Source: JBAXAM01 sp964213355
GTDB taxonomy: Bacteria > Pseudomonadota > Gammaproteobacteria > UBA9339
NCBI GenBank assembly: GCA_964213355.1
Contig: CAXOVY010000017.1
Span: 1-64,000 of the forward strand
Direction of reading: 5' to 3'
DNA length: 64,000 nt
The stretch's first letter is position 1; every line of letters begins with the position of its first letter. Both the position numbers and the translations under genes were made by a program. Shown here piece after piece: positions 18,293 through 27,028 of the stretch. The notes beneath the pieces were generated by a model. The model was given only the letters and a program-made list of their open reading frames with translations. It was not told the DNA's origin and searched no databases.

Positions 18293-19398
18293 CGAGGCGA
18301 ATCGAAGGCTTAAGACAAGTTGCTATATATGGAGCTAGACCTAAACGAACATTTAGGGAGGCTGCTACTAAGTTTTTGAAAGAAAACCAGCATAAAAGAA
18401 GTATTGGTACTGATGCTGTGAGACTAAAAGAACTAGACAAACATATTGGCGACTTATATATAGATAATATTCACATGGGTACTCTACAATCATTTATAGA
18501 AGCTAGAAAAAAAGATAGTAGAAAAACGCAGACGATCAATCATGAGTTACAAATTGTTCGTCACATTTTAAATCTAGCGGCTGATGAATGGAGAGATAAC
18601 AATAATCTAACATGGTTGCATAATGCACCAAAGATTAAGTTACTGCCTAAAAATGATGTTCGTAAACCTTTTCCACTAAGTTGGGAGGAACAAGAACAAT
18701 TGTTTAAAGAGCTACCCCCTCATCTCAAACGAATGGCATTGTTTGCAGCAAATACTGGTTGTCGTGATCAGGAAATATGCTCATTAAAATGGGATTGGGA
18801 AGTGAAAATACCTGAATTCAACACATCAATATTTGTTATTCCAGGTGTAACAGTAAAAAATGGAGAAGATCGTTTGGTGGTGTTAAACAAAATTGCATTA
18901 TCAGTTATAAATGAAGTAAGAGGTCAGCATTATGAATATGTTTTTACATATGCTGGCAAACCTACTTCACGTATGCTAAATAGTGCCTGGAAAAGAGCTA
19001 GGAAGAGAGCGAATCTTGCTGTACGTGTACATGATTTAAAGCATACTTTTGGCAGAAGACTGCGTGCTGCTGGAGTAAGTTTTGAGGATAGGCAAGATCT
19101 GCTTGGACATAAGTCTGGAAGAATCACAACACATTATTCTGCTGCTGAAATAGGCAATCTTATAGCAGCGGCAAATAAAGTTTGTAGAAATAAACTAGAT
19201 TTTAATAGTCCGACTTTAACACTGCTAAGATGTGCAAACCCAGGCTCAATGCCTGTACGAATCAAGGTGGGGAACGCTTATGTGGGGCAAAAAATAAACC
19301 TAGCCCCCACAAAACCCCCACAATTTGATTTAGGCGAGTCATGTGATTACGTGGAAAGCCACGACAGAAGCCAATGTGCTTGTAGCTCAGTTGGATAG
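18163..19398 (+). CDS. int: Tyrosine recombinase (site-specific integrase)
   Basis: This is a 411-residue phage-type integrase. An N-terminal arm and SAM-like core-binding region spans about residues 1-165. The catalytic domain shows the arginine in NTGCRDQEICSL, the H-x-x-K box in VHDLKHTFGRRL, the histidine in LLGHKSG and the nucleophilic tyrosine in THYSAAE. About 70 residues beyond the catalytic tyrosine extend into sequence rich in small inverted repeats, and the last seven codons lie inside the tRNA-Arg gene. This marks the element boundary and suggests tRNA-Arg is the attachment site. The other boundary lies left of the window. The gene overlaps the excisionase-like gene. Confidence 0.9.
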   Translation: MGRKRTPGLFKRGESWHVDKQVFGQRIRESTGSNSLEEAEKYLARRIEGLRQVAIYGARPKRTFREAATKFLKENQHKRSIGTDAVRLKELDKHIGDLYIDNIHMGTLQSFIEARKKDSRKTQTINHELQIVRHILNLAADEWRDNNNLTWLHNAPKIKLLPKNDVRKPFPLSWEEQEQLFKELPPHLKRMALFAANTGCRDQEICSLKWDWEVKIPEFNTSIFVIPGVTVKNGEDRLVVLNKIALSVINEVRGQHYEYVFTYAGKPTSRMLNSAWKRARKRANLAVRVHDLKHTFGRRLRAAGVSFEDRQDLLGHKSGRITTHYSAAEIGNLIAAANKVCRNKLDFNSPTLTLLRCANPGSMPVRIKVGNAYVGQKINLAPTKPPQFDLGESCDYVESHDRSQCACSSVG

Positions 19399-19452
19399 AG
19401 CGTTGGCCTCCGAAGCCAAAGGTCGCTGGTTCGACTCCAGTCAAGCACACCA
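19376..19452 (+). tRNA. tRNA-Arg (anticodon CCG), attachment site of the conjugative element
   Basis: This is a complete 77-nt cloverleaf. The acceptor stem is GTGCTTG/CAAGCAC, the D arm contains AGCTCAGTTGGATAGAGC, the anticodon stem is TTGGC/GCCAA with loop CTCCGAA (anticodon CCG), and the T arm has TTCGACT. CCA is encoded. The integrase reading frame ends within the D loop. The upstream sequence belongs to the element, so the tRNA promoter must be element-borne, or the gene is co-transcribed with int. Confidence 0.93.
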
Positions 19453-19461
19453 TAAAAGCAT

Positions 19462-20346
19462 TTATCTGACTGCTAATTCTTTTTTTAACTTTTGCATTGC
19501 AGCTTCTTCAATTTGCCTGATGCGTTCTGCTGAAACATTATATGTAGCAGCTAACTCATGGAGCGTTGCCTTGTTTTCACCAAGCCAACGCCGCTGCAAA
19601 ATTTCACGACTACGTTGATCAAGCTTACCCAAAGCTTCCGTCAAATGCTCAACTTGAACCTTATCAAATTCAAAGCTAGCAATTTCATCCAATGGGTTTG
19701 GGGTACTTGCTTCTAAATAATTAGCTGGATCAGCCCAATTTACTTCGCCATCATCTTCTTCACCGCTACTATCAAAAGTTATATCTGCATTGTTCATCCT
19801 TGCTTCCATAATCCGCACTTCTTTAGGATTAACCTTTAATTCACGAGCAATATGCAACACTTCATCATTACTAAACCAATTTAATTTTTTTGTGACGCGA
19901 CGCAAATTAAAAAACAACTTACGCTGTGCTTTGGTAGTGGCAACTTTTACAATACGCCAATTGCGCAACACAAACTCATGAATCTCAGCCTTAATCCAAT
20001 GAACAGCAAACGATACTAGTCGCACTCCCACGCTCGGATCAAAGCGTTTAACAGCCTTCATTAGACCAATGGTACCTTCCTGGATCAAATCAGCCTTTGC
20101 TAAACCATAACCAAGATAATTTTTTGCAACATGTGCAACAAAACGTAAGTGCGCTAAAACCAATTGGCGTGCCGCATTCAAATCGCCATCACGACGAAAC
20201 TTGACTGCGAGTTCCAGCTCTTCTGCAGCAGTAAGCATTGGGATTTTGTTGACCCAATAAACATACGCATCTATACTACCAATCGATGGCGTAAAAGTTA
20301 TAGCTTTGCTGTAATTTGGGTTTGTACTTAATGGCAATTTTTCCAT
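19462..20346 (-). CDS. rpoH: RNA polymerase sigma-32 factor RpoH
   Basis: This is the heat-shock sigma factor that directs transcription of chaperone and protease genes. With the ATG at 20346 (MEKLPLSTN) it has 294 residues; an in-frame ATG at 20361 would add five. GGAG in CTTGGAGAGTCT lies about eight bases upstream of 20346. Region 2 is clear (DLIQEGTIGLMKAVKRFDP, then VSFAVHWIKAEIHEFVLRNWRIVK), as is the RpoH-box region TKAQRKLFFNLRR. Region 4 ends with TYNVSAERIRQIEEAAMQKLKK. The length is close to E. coli RpoH. The gene converges on tRNA-Arg. A perfect CIRCE operator lies between promoter and start, which is not the usual control of rpoH. Confidence 0.95.
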   Translation of the reverse strand: MEKLPLSTNPNYSKAITFTPSIGSIDAYVYWVNKIPMLTAAEELELAVKFRRDGDLNAARQLVLAHLRFVAHVAKNYLGYGLAKADLIQEGTIGLMKAVKRFDPSVGVRLVSFAVHWIKAEIHEFVLRNWRIVKVATTKAQRKLFFNLRRVTKKLNWFSNDEVLHIARELKVNPKEVRIMEARMNNADITFDSSGEEDDGEVNWADPANYLEASTPNPLDEIASFEFDKVQVEHLTEALGKLDQRSREILQRRWLGENKATLHELAATYNVSAERIRQIEEAAMQKLKKELAVR

Positions 20347-20377
20347 AGACTCTCCAAGCAACTAATTGTACTTCATT

Positions 20378-20404
20378 TTAGCACTCATTGTACGAGAGTG
20401 CTAA
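20378..20404 (-). promoter_or_regulatory. CIRCE operator (HrcA binding site) upstream of rpoH
   Basis: TTAGCACTC at 20378-20386, nine bases, then GAGTGCTAA at 20396-20404 is the exact CIRCE consensus. It begins right after the -10 box of the rpoH promoter, covering the probable start site, where HrcA would block transcription. HrcA itself is not encoded in the window. Confidence 0.88.
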
Positions 20405-20410
20405 AAAATA

Positions 20411-20439
20411 TTTATAAGCAACAATATTAACATAATCAA
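20411..20439 (-). promoter_or_regulatory. Predicted sigma-70 promoter of rpoH
   Basis: Read on the minus strand: TTGATT (20439-20434), a 17-bp spacer, TATAAA (20416-20411). Transcription would start at about 20404, at the edge of the CIRCE element, leaving a leader of about 58 nt. Confidence 0.65.
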
Positions 20440-20450
20440 ATACATATCAA

Positions 20451-20741
20451 ATGAGCGAAAAACCCTACTACCGCTGGCAAGGAAACAACCTTCTACTCGA
20501 ACTGTACGTTCAACCTCGGGCAAGTAAAGACACTATAGTAGGTCAGCACGGAGATCGCTTAAAAGTTACCATAACTGCCCCACCAACTGAAGGCAAGGCA
20601 AATAAATATTTAATAAAATTTTTAGCAAAACATTTTGACGTGCCTCAAAACCACATAAAAATCATAAAAGGAGATAGCAATAAAAATAAATCGATTTTAG
20701 TTTTGGAACCAAAAAACCATCTTCTCGAGTTTAAACACTAA
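20451..20741 (+). CDS. DUF167 / YggU family protein
   Basis: This 96-residue small protein belongs to the DUF167 (YggU) family, whose function is unknown. Family hallmarks are visible: the strand LLLELYVQPRASKDTIVG, then RLKVTITAPPTEGKANKYLIKFLAK and IIKGDSNKNKSI. The length is normal. No clear Shine-Dalgarno precedes the ATG, and the rpoH promoter region lies immediately upstream on the other strand, so the two genes are divergent. Orthologues often sit near proC or yggT, but neither is present here. Confidence 0.88.
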   Translation: MSEKPYYRWQGNNLLLELYVQPRASKDTIVGQHGDRLKVTITAPPTEGKANKYLIKFLAKHFDVPQNHIKIIKGDSNKNKSILVLEPKNHLLEFKH

Positions 20742-20806
20742 ATTGTTATTGCCTTTTGCTCAAGAATCAGCTGAAATGTTACCGTAACCTTACAAGGAGA
20801 AAATAA

Positions 20807-21139
20807 ATGAGTGAAGACATCACAATTGTTACTGACAGTTCCTTTGCTGCCGAAGTACTTCAGGCCAATGTTCCAGTCTTAGTAGACTTCTGGGCTGGAT
20901 GGTGCCAGCCATGCAAAGCATTAGCACCTACCATAGAAACCATAGCAAAAGAATTTGCAGGCAAAGTAAAAATTGCTAAATTAAATGTCGATGAAAACCA
21001 TAAAACTTCGACCAGCTATGATATTCGCGGCATTCCAACGTTGATTTTATTTAAAGATGGAAAAATTGCTGCTACTAAAGTTGGCGCTGCAACCAAAACT
21101 CAATTAGTTGATTTCATCAATGCTAATTTGGCTGTTTAA
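20807..21139 (+). CDS. trxA: Thioredoxin, with a CQPC active site
   Basis: This 110-residue thioredoxin has the typical fold landmarks DFWAGWCQPCK (residues 28-37), the cis-proline region RGIPTLILFKDG and the C-terminal helix. It would reduce cytoplasmic disulfides with electrons from thioredoxin reductase. The active site is W32-C33-Q34-P35-C36 instead of the near-universal WCGPC. A change at this position alters redox potential in studied thioredoxins, so this may be a specialised form. AAGGAG stands seven bases before the ATG. The gene is followed by the promoter and leader of rho, so it seems to be monocistronic. Confidence 0.93.
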   Translation: MSEDITIVTDSSFAAEVLQANVPVLVDFWAGWCQPCKALAPTIETIAKEFAGKVKIAKLNVDENHKTSTSYDIRGIPTLILFKDGKIAATKVGAATKTQLVDFINANLAV

Positions 21140-21220
21140 CTGTTTGATTTTGCCCAAGGAATAAATTTCCGGACTCGCTTAGTTGAAAAAGCGGGATAAT
21201 ATGTGGATTTTATAAAACAC

Positions 21221-21248
21221 TTGACGTTATCTAGATCGATACTATAAT
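21221..21248 (+). promoter_or_regulatory. Promoter of rho
   Basis: TTGACG at 21221-21226, a 16-bp spacer and TATAAT at 21243-21248. The start site would be about 21255, giving a leader of about 125 nt before the rho ATG. A long leader fits the known autoregulation of rho by attenuation in E. coli; that it applies here is inference. Confidence 0.75.
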
Positions 21249-21378
21249 CATGCTGTGTTTTCGAACACAAATTTGTTACTGATTAGATTTCCATTTGTAA
21301 CTCCCCACAATTTCCGGACTTTTCAACACGAAAATCCATTTAACAGCTTAAATTTTACAATCTCTACATACAACATAT

Positions 21379-22812
21379 ATGCAAGAAAAAAACACTGAAT
21401 TTTCACAAAATGAAAAACCAACCGCAGATTACGGCGAACCGCAAACTGCAAATTTCAACACAATCGAGGGCAAGATTCCAATACCAGAACGTAGCATTAA
21501 AACAAAGCCCAGTGAGCGCAAAAAGAAAATCTTAGCTGAAATTAAGATTACAAACCTAACCGAACTCAAAACCAAAACGCCAAACGAATTAATGACTATG
21601 GCGCAAGAGCTTGATATCGAACATATCACGCGCATGCGTAAACAAGACATGATCTTTGCTATTTTAAAAGTTCATGCCCAAAACAATAAAGATATTTTTG
21701 GCGATGGCGTACTTGAGATCCTACCCGATGGTTTTGGTTTCTTACGCTCAGCTGATAGTTCGTATTTAGCCGGCCCAGATGATATTTACGTATCGCCCAG
21801 TCAAATTCGACGATTTAACTTACGCACTGGCGATAATATCTCCGGTAAAATTCGTCCACCCAAAGATAGTGAGCGTTATTTTGCATTGCTCCAAGTTGAT
21901 AAAATCAACTTTGACGATCCGGAAAGTATTACTCATAAAATTCTATTTGAAAATTTAACTCCATTGTTTGCGAATGAACGCATCGTAATGGAACGCGGTA
22001 TAGGCAGTACAGAAGACATTACCGCCAGAGTTATTGATCTAGTAGCGCCAATAGGTAAAGGCCAGCGCGGTTTGATTGTCTCGCCACCCAAAGCAGGCAA
22101 AACCATGATGCTACAACAGATTGCTCATTCTGTTACGACCAACCACCCGGAGTGCCATTTGATTGTACTATTAATCGATGAACGCCCAGAAGAAGTTACC
22201 GACATGTCACGCTCAGTTAAGGGCGAAGTGCTTGCCAGCACTTTTGACGAACCAGCAACTAGGCATATTCAAGTCGCAGAAATGGTAATCGAAAAAGCAA
22301 AACGCCTCGTCGAACATAAACGTGATGTGGTAATTTTACTTGATTCAATTACCCGCCTTGCACGCGCTTATAACACCGTAAGCCCAGCTTCGGGAAAAGT
22401 ATTATCTGGCGGTGTTGATGCCAGCGCACTTCAACGTCCAAAACGCTTTTTCGGCGCAGCACGTAACATTGAAGAAGGCGGTAGTTTAACTATTATTGCC
22501 ACTGCATTAGTCGATACCGGATCTAAAATGGACGAAGTTATCTACGAAGAATTCAAAGGTACTGGTAACTTGGAACTTCATTTAGATCGACGTATTGCGG
22601 AAAAACGTGTATTCCCAGCAATTGACATCAATCGTTCCGGTACCCGTCGTGAAGAGCTAATCGTACCGGCAGATGAACTACAAAAAATGTGGATCCTGCG
22701 TAAAATTCTCCATCCAATGGACGAACTAGCCGCAATTGAGTTTTTAATTGCCCGTTTAAAAAACACCAAAACCAATGAAGATTTTTTTGAAGCCATGAAA
22801 AAATCTGGTTAA
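21379..22812 (+). CDS. rho: Transcription termination factor Rho
   Basis: This is the hexameric RNA-dependent ATPase that ends transcription at Rho-dependent sites. The product is 477 residues, about 58 longer than E. coli Rho (419), with a polar N-terminal extension rich in Lys, Glu and Thr. The Rho N domain begins near residue 55 (LTELKTKTPNELMTMAQEL). The cold-shock RNA-binding domain includes EILPDGFGFLRS. The Walker A motif SPPKAGKT is at about 235-242, followed by LIVLLIDERPEEVTDM and the Q/R-loop regions. An in-frame downstream start that would remove the extension is not supported by a ribosome binding site, and the ATG at 21379 itself has a weak one. Confidence 0.96.
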   Translation: MQEKNTEFSQNEKPTADYGEPQTANFNTIEGKIPIPERSIKTKPSERKKKILAEIKITNLTELKTKTPNELMTMAQELDIEHITRMRKQDMIFAILKVHAQNNKDIFGDGVLEILPDGFGFLRSADSSYLAGPDDIYVSPSQIRRFNLRTGDNISGKIRPPKDSERYFALLQVDKINFDDPESITHKILFENLTPLFANERIVMERGIGSTEDITARVIDLVAPIGKGQRGLIVSPPKAGKTMMLQQIAHSVTTNHPECHLIVLLIDERPEEVTDMSRSVKGEVLASTFDEPATRHIQVAEMVIEKAKRLVEHKRDVVILLDSITRLARAYNTVSPASGKVLSGGVDASALQRPKRFFGAARNIEEGGSLTIIATALVDTGSKMDEVIYEEFKGTGNLELHLDRRIAEKRVFPAIDINRSGTRREELIVPADELQKMWILRKILHPMDELAAIEFLIARLKNTKTNEDFFEAMKKSG

Positions 22813-22850
22813 AAATTCTTGAACAATTCGAAATTCGGGGGCGCAAAATA

Positions 22851-24683
22851 ATGTGTGGCATAGTTGGTGCAATTTCAGAACGTAATGTTATAAACATCTT
22901 AGTCGAAGGCCTAAAACGCCTAGAATACCGCGGTTATGACTCCTCCGGAATCGCAGTACTAAATGATAAAAAAACACTAAAAGTAGTTCGTGCTGTTGGT
23001 AAAATCGAAGCCCTGGAAAAAAAGCTAAAAACTATACATCTTGAAGGTCATATCGGTATTGCACATACACGCTGGGCAACTCATGGTGCACCTACTGAAT
23101 ATAATGCCCATCCGCATATTTCTAATAATTCCATCGCCTTAATTCACAATGGCATAATTGAAAACCATGAGGAGTTACGTACAGAGCTCGTTAAAAACGG
23201 CTTCAAATTTAAAAGTGACACCGACACTGAAGTTATTGCTCATTTAATTTATAAACACCTACAACAAAAAAATAATTTTCTTGACGCTGTTCACAAAGCC
23301 GTTAAAAAGTTAAAAGGTGCTTATGCCCTAGCCATTATTAATTCTTCTGAACCAAACAAAATCATTACCGTACGCTCGGGTAGCCCCGTGGTTATAGGCC
23401 TTGGCATCGAGGAAAATTTTGTAGCTTCTGATGCGCTCGCCTTGCTACCCGTAACTAACAATTTTATTTATTTGGAAGAAGGTGATATTGCTGTTATTGA
23501 ACGTAGCAACGTTCATCTTTACAATTCCAAACTGCGTCCAGTAAAACGTCTGACTAAAACTTCTGAAATTTCGTCAGATAATACTGACCGCGGTAATTAT
23601 CGTCATTTTATGCAAAAAGAAATATTTGAGCAGCCAAAAGCTCTGGCAGACACTCTAGAAGAACGCCTGCTCCAAAGTGAAATTCCTCTCGAAAATTTCG
23701 GCAACAATGCAAAAAAAATATTCGACAAAATTAAAAAGATACAAATTGTAGCCTGCGGCTCCAGCTTCCACGCCGCAATGGTAGGAAAATACTGGATTGA
23801 AAAATACGCAAAGCTTCCATGCAACGCGGAAATTGCCAGCGAATTTCGTTATCGCCAACCAATAGTTGAAGCTGGAACTTTATTTATCACTATTTCACAG
23901 TCGGGTGAAACTGCAGATACTCTTGCAGCATTACGCTATGCTAAAAAACTGCCATTTGTCGCGACACTAGCTATTTGCAATGTTCCAGAAAGTTCTCTGG
24001 TACGCGACTCTGATTTGGTCTTTATGACCAGAGCCGGGGTTGAAATAGGTGTAGCAACCACAAAAGCTTTTACGACTCAATTAACAGCTCTATTGATGCT
24101 CGCTATTGCACTAGGAAAACGCCTCGGATTAACCACAAAAACCACGCAGCAGTTAATTAAGCAATTAAAACATATACCAATTGTGGCTGAAAAAGCACTT
24201 GGTTTAGACCAAGAAATTATCGCTATAGCTAAAACTCTTGAAAACAGCGCAAATGTTTTTTTCCTTGGTCGTGGCATAAGTTATCCAATTGCTATGGAAG
24301 GCGCGTTAAAACTAAAAGAAATATCCTATATTCACGCTGAAAGCTTTCCTGCAGGAGAGTTGAAACATGGACCAATCGCTCTGATTGATCAAGGAACTCC
24401 TACAATTGTGATTATGCCCAATGACTCTTTGTGCGAAAAACTAAAATCCAACTTGCAAGAAGTGAATGCTCGCGGTGGAAAATTAATAATTTTTGCTGAT
24501 GAATCCTTACATTTCAAAAATCACCCTGAGTGGACTATTTGTAAGATCCCAAAAGTTGCAACAGAAATCGCTCCAATAATTTACACTATTCCCTTACAGT
24601 TACTTGCCTATCATGTAGCAGTACTCAAAGGCACAGATGTTGACCGACCAAGAAATCTAGCAAAATCGGTTACAGTGGAATAG
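22851..24683 (+). CDS. glmS: Glucosamine-6-phosphate synthase (isomerizing)
   Basis: The enzyme converts fructose-6-phosphate and glutamine to glucosamine-6-phosphate, the first step of UDP-GlcNAc synthesis for peptidoglycan and LPS. The 610-residue protein begins MCGIVGA, where Cys2 becomes the N-terminal nucleophile of the glutaminase domain (residues 2 to about 240). Two SIS domains follow, with ACGSSFHAA, ISQSGETADTL and GRGISYPIAMEGALKLKEISY. The end (PRNLAKSVTVE) is canonical. The gene lies 38 bp after rho and 11 bp before argS on the same strand, suggesting co-transcription. No glmS ribozyme is seen in the 38-bp gap, as expected outside Firmicutes. Confidence 0.97.
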   Translation: MCGIVGAISERNVINILVEGLKRLEYRGYDSSGIAVLNDKKTLKVVRAVGKIEALEKKLKTIHLEGHIGIAHTRWATHGAPTEYNAHPHISNNSIALIHNGIIENHEELRTELVKNGFKFKSDTDTEVIAHLIYKHLQQKNNFLDAVHKAVKKLKGAYALAIINSSEPNKIITVRSGSPVVIGLGIEENFVASDALALLPVTNNFIYLEEGDIAVIERSNVHLYNSKLRPVKRLTKTSEISSDNTDRGNYRHFMQKEIFEQPKALADTLEERLLQSEIPLENFGNNAKKIFDKIKKIQIVACGSSFHAAMVGKYWIEKYAKLPCNAEIASEFRYRQPIVEAGTLFITISQSGETADTLAALRYAKKLPFVATLAICNVPESSLVRDSDLVFMTRAGVEIGVATTKAFTTQLTALLMLAIALGKRLGLTTKTTQQLIKQLKHIPIVAEKALGLDQEIIAIAKTLENSANVFFLGRGISYPIAMEGALKLKEISYIHAESFPAGELKHGPIALIDQGTPTIVIMPNDSLCEKLKSNLQEVNARGGKLIIFADESLHFKNHPEWTICKIPKVATEIAPIIYTIPLQLLAYHVAVLKGTDVDRPRNLAKSVTVE

Positions 24684-24694
24684 AATATCATCCT

Positions 24695-26455
24695 ATGCAA
24701 CAACAAATTAAAAAATTTATTACCGAATCTATTGCTCGGCTACAGCAGAATAACAACCTGGCTCCTGGACTCTCTTTTGCCGTTAATGTCGATCCCACAA
24801 AAACCAGTGAGCATGGCGATTTTTCCTCAAACATAGCCATGCTCCTAGCAAAAAACCTGCGCTTAAATCCAATAAGTTTGGCACAACTTATAGCAGCTGA
24901 AATTCCAGCAACTGGTATAATAAAAAATATTGAGGTTGCCAAACCAGGATTTATTAACTTCTATCTTGCTGATCACGCTTATCACGAAATCGTTAGTTCT
25001 ATAATAAATGCAAAAGAAAAATTCGGGTCTAGCGACCTCGGTAAGGACAAGATGGTAATGGTGGAGTTTGTTTCAGCCAACCCCACCGGACCATTACATG
25101 TCGGTCATGGCCGCGGCGCCGCATTTGGGGCAACAGTCGCTAATCTACTCGAAACCATGGGTTTTAAAGTACATTGTGAATACTACGTTAACGATGCTGG
25201 CCGCCAAATGCATGTACTAGCTTTAAGTATTTGGCTACGTTATCTAGAAATTGATCGCAAATTACCACATTTTCCAGAAAACAGTTACAAGGGTGATTAC
25301 ATAATTGATATCGCACGTAAACTTAAAAAAGAACACGGCGAAGCTCTGCACCGCCCACTTGATTTCTTATACCAAGATTTGCCAGCCGATGCCAATGATG
25401 GCGGGGATAAAGATTTTTATATTGATACCATAATTCAGCGTGCACGATCACTACTGGGTGAAAAAGATTACCAATTGATTCTACAAACTGGTATCAATGA
25501 AATTTTAGCTGACATCAAAGCCGATCTTGAAGAATTTGGTGTAACATTTGATGAATGGTTTCTCGAAAGTCACTTAGTCAAAAACGGCGATGTTCAAAAA
25601 GGCATTAAAACACTACAAGATCATGGTTACATCTACACGAAAGATGATGCCACATGGTTTCGTGCCACCGATTTTGGCGACGAAAAAGACCGGGTTTTAA
25701 TTCGCTCTAACGGCCAAACCACCTATTTTGCGTCTGATGTTGGTTACCACCTAAATAAATACAAACGTGGTTTTGACAAAATCATTGATATTTTCGGTGC
25801 GGATCATCACGGCTATGCACCGCGCATTAATGCTTTTCTTAAAGCCATGCAACTTGATATTAATAAACTTGAAATTTTACTAGTACAGTTTGCGATTCTT
25901 TACCTGGGCAATCAAAAAGCTCAAATGTCAACCAGAAGTGGTAAATTCGTTACACTACGCCAATTACGCGAAGAAGTCGGTAAAGATGCGGCTCGCTTTT
26001 TTTATATAATGCGTAAGAACGACCAGCATTTAGATTTTGATATGGAATTGGCAAAATCACAGTCAACTGACAACCCTGTTTACTACGTCCAATATGCACA
26101 TGCCAGAATTTGTAGTGTTATGCGCCAACTCGAAGACAAGCAATTAACTTATGATGCTGAAGGTGCAAGAACCCAGCTACATAAATTAGACACTACCCAT
26201 GAAAAAAACCTTTTGCGCCGTCTCGCACGGTATTCGATCGTACTACAGACTGCAGCCCTAAACTACGAACCGCATTTACTTGTACATTATTTAAGAGAAC
26301 TTGCCTGTGATTTTCACACTTATTATAATGCTCATCAATTTATCATAGAAGACAAGGAGCTGCGCAATGCGCGACTATGTTTAATAGATGCAACGAAACA
26401 AATACTAGCCAATGGCTTAACTTTACTTGGGGTTTCAGCTCCGGAAGCGATGTGA
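24695..26455 (+). CDS. argS: Arginyl-tRNA synthetase
   Basis: This is a 586-residue class I synthetase that charges tRNA-Arg. The N-terminal additional domain precedes FVSANPTGPLHVGHGRGA, whose HVGH is the class I HIGH-type signature. The KMSKS region is replaced by QMSTRSGKFVTL, as is common in ArgRS. The C-terminal DALR-type anticodon-binding domain covers about residues 465-586. The length is normal. The gene is followed by an ftsN-like gene and hslVU, an order seen in other gammaproteobacteria. A tRNA-Arg gene lies 5.2 kb upstream in the window. Confidence 0.97.
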   Translation: MQQQIKKFITESIARLQQNNNLAPGLSFAVNVDPTKTSEHGDFSSNIAMLLAKNLRLNPISLAQLIAAEIPATGIIKNIEVAKPGFINFYLADHAYHEIVSSIINAKEKFGSSDLGKDKMVMVEFVSANPTGPLHVGHGRGAAFGATVANLLETMGFKVHCEYYVNDAGRQMHVLALSIWLRYLEIDRKLPHFPENSYKGDYIIDIARKLKKEHGEALHRPLDFLYQDLPADANDGGDKDFYIDTIIQRARSLLGEKDYQLILQTGINEILADIKADLEEFGVTFDEWFLESHLVKNGDVQKGIKTLQDHGYIYTKDDATWFRATDFGDEKDRVLIRSNGQTTYFASDVGYHLNKYKRGFDKIIDIFGADHHGYAPRINAFLKAMQLDINKLEILLVQFAILYLGNQKAQMSTRSGKFVTLRQLREEVGKDAARFFYIMRKNDQHLDFDMELAKSQSTDNPVYYVQYAHARICSVMRQLEDKQLTYDAEGARTQLHKLDTTHEKNLLRRLARYSIVLQTAALNYEPHLLVHYLRELACDFHTYYNAHQFIIEDKELRNARLCLIDATKQILANGLTLLGVSAPEAM

Positions 26456-26467
26456 GAGTACTAAAAC

Positions 26468-26977
26468 ATGACTCGTGATTACGCTAAACGCAATACATAT
26501 CGAAAAAACCCTAAAAAAAAATCTTCTTATTTGGGATTATGGTTGTTTGTTTTGTTTTTGTTTGCAGCATTTACCACCGGCCTAGTTTACCTTGGCAAAT
26601 ATAAACAACAGCTTCGCCTAAAAATACCAGCAATACCAAAAATTATAAACAAACCAGCGTCCACACCGCCAAGTGAAGTTACGACAAAAGAAGCAACCGC
26701 ACCAACATTTGACTTTTATACTATACTGCCGCAAAAAACAAATAACAAAGCCATAGCCGAATATGAATTGGAAATTGCAACCGTAAAAGACTATGCTGCA
26801 GCAGATCGCCTAAAGGCCGAATTAGCACTGCTTGGTTTTACAGTTAGCATTACCAAAGCCCATAACCAAAAATATCAGATAACTGTCGGCCCTTATGATA
26901 ATAAAGACGCCGCCACTACTGACCTAGAAAGATTAAAACAAAATAAAATTAGCGGTGGCCTTAAAAAAATACGTTGA
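26468..26977 (+). CDS. SPOR-domain membrane protein, FtsN-like
   Basis: The 169-residue protein has a short basic cytoplasmic N-terminus, one membrane segment at about residues 23-43 (LGLWLFVLFLFAAFTTGLVYL), a Pro/Thr-rich periplasmic linker, and a C-terminal SPOR domain at about 95-168 (ELEIATVKDYAAADRLKAEL, then QYQITVGPYDNKDAA). SPOR domains bind denuded septal peptidoglycan. FtsN recruits and activates late division proteins. The protein is shorter than E. coli FtsN (319) but its position between argS and hslV is the classical place of ftsN. It may be a reduced FtsN or a related SPOR protein. Confidence 0.75.
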   Translation: MTRDYAKRNTYRKNPKKKSSYLGLWLFVLFLFAAFTTGLVYLGKYKQQLRLKIPAIPKIINKPASTPPSEVTTKEATAPTFDFYTILPQKTNNKAIAEYELEIATVKDYAAADRLKAELALLGFTVSITKAHNQKYQITVGPYDNKDAATTDLERLKQNKISGGLKKIR

Positions 26978-27028
26978 AATTTTATTATTTACCCCAATTT
27001 GAATTAATAACTAAACGAGGAATACCCA

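Noticed and set aside
19262..19453. A 63-residue minus-strand frame over the integrase end and tRNA-Arg
   Set aside because: Part of it is the reverse complement of the tRNA; this kind of translation is a known annotation artefact.
19343..19618. A 91-residue plus-strand frame through tRNA-Arg into rpoH
   Set aside because: It runs through the tRNA and antisense to rpoH, with no ribosome binding site or family resemblance.
22813..22850. A glmS ribozyme before glmS
   Set aside because: The gap to rho is only 38 bp and has no fitting structure.
27000..27028. A sigma-32 promoter before hslV
   Set aside because: No CTTGAA and CCCCAT-like pair with proper spacing is visible near the start.
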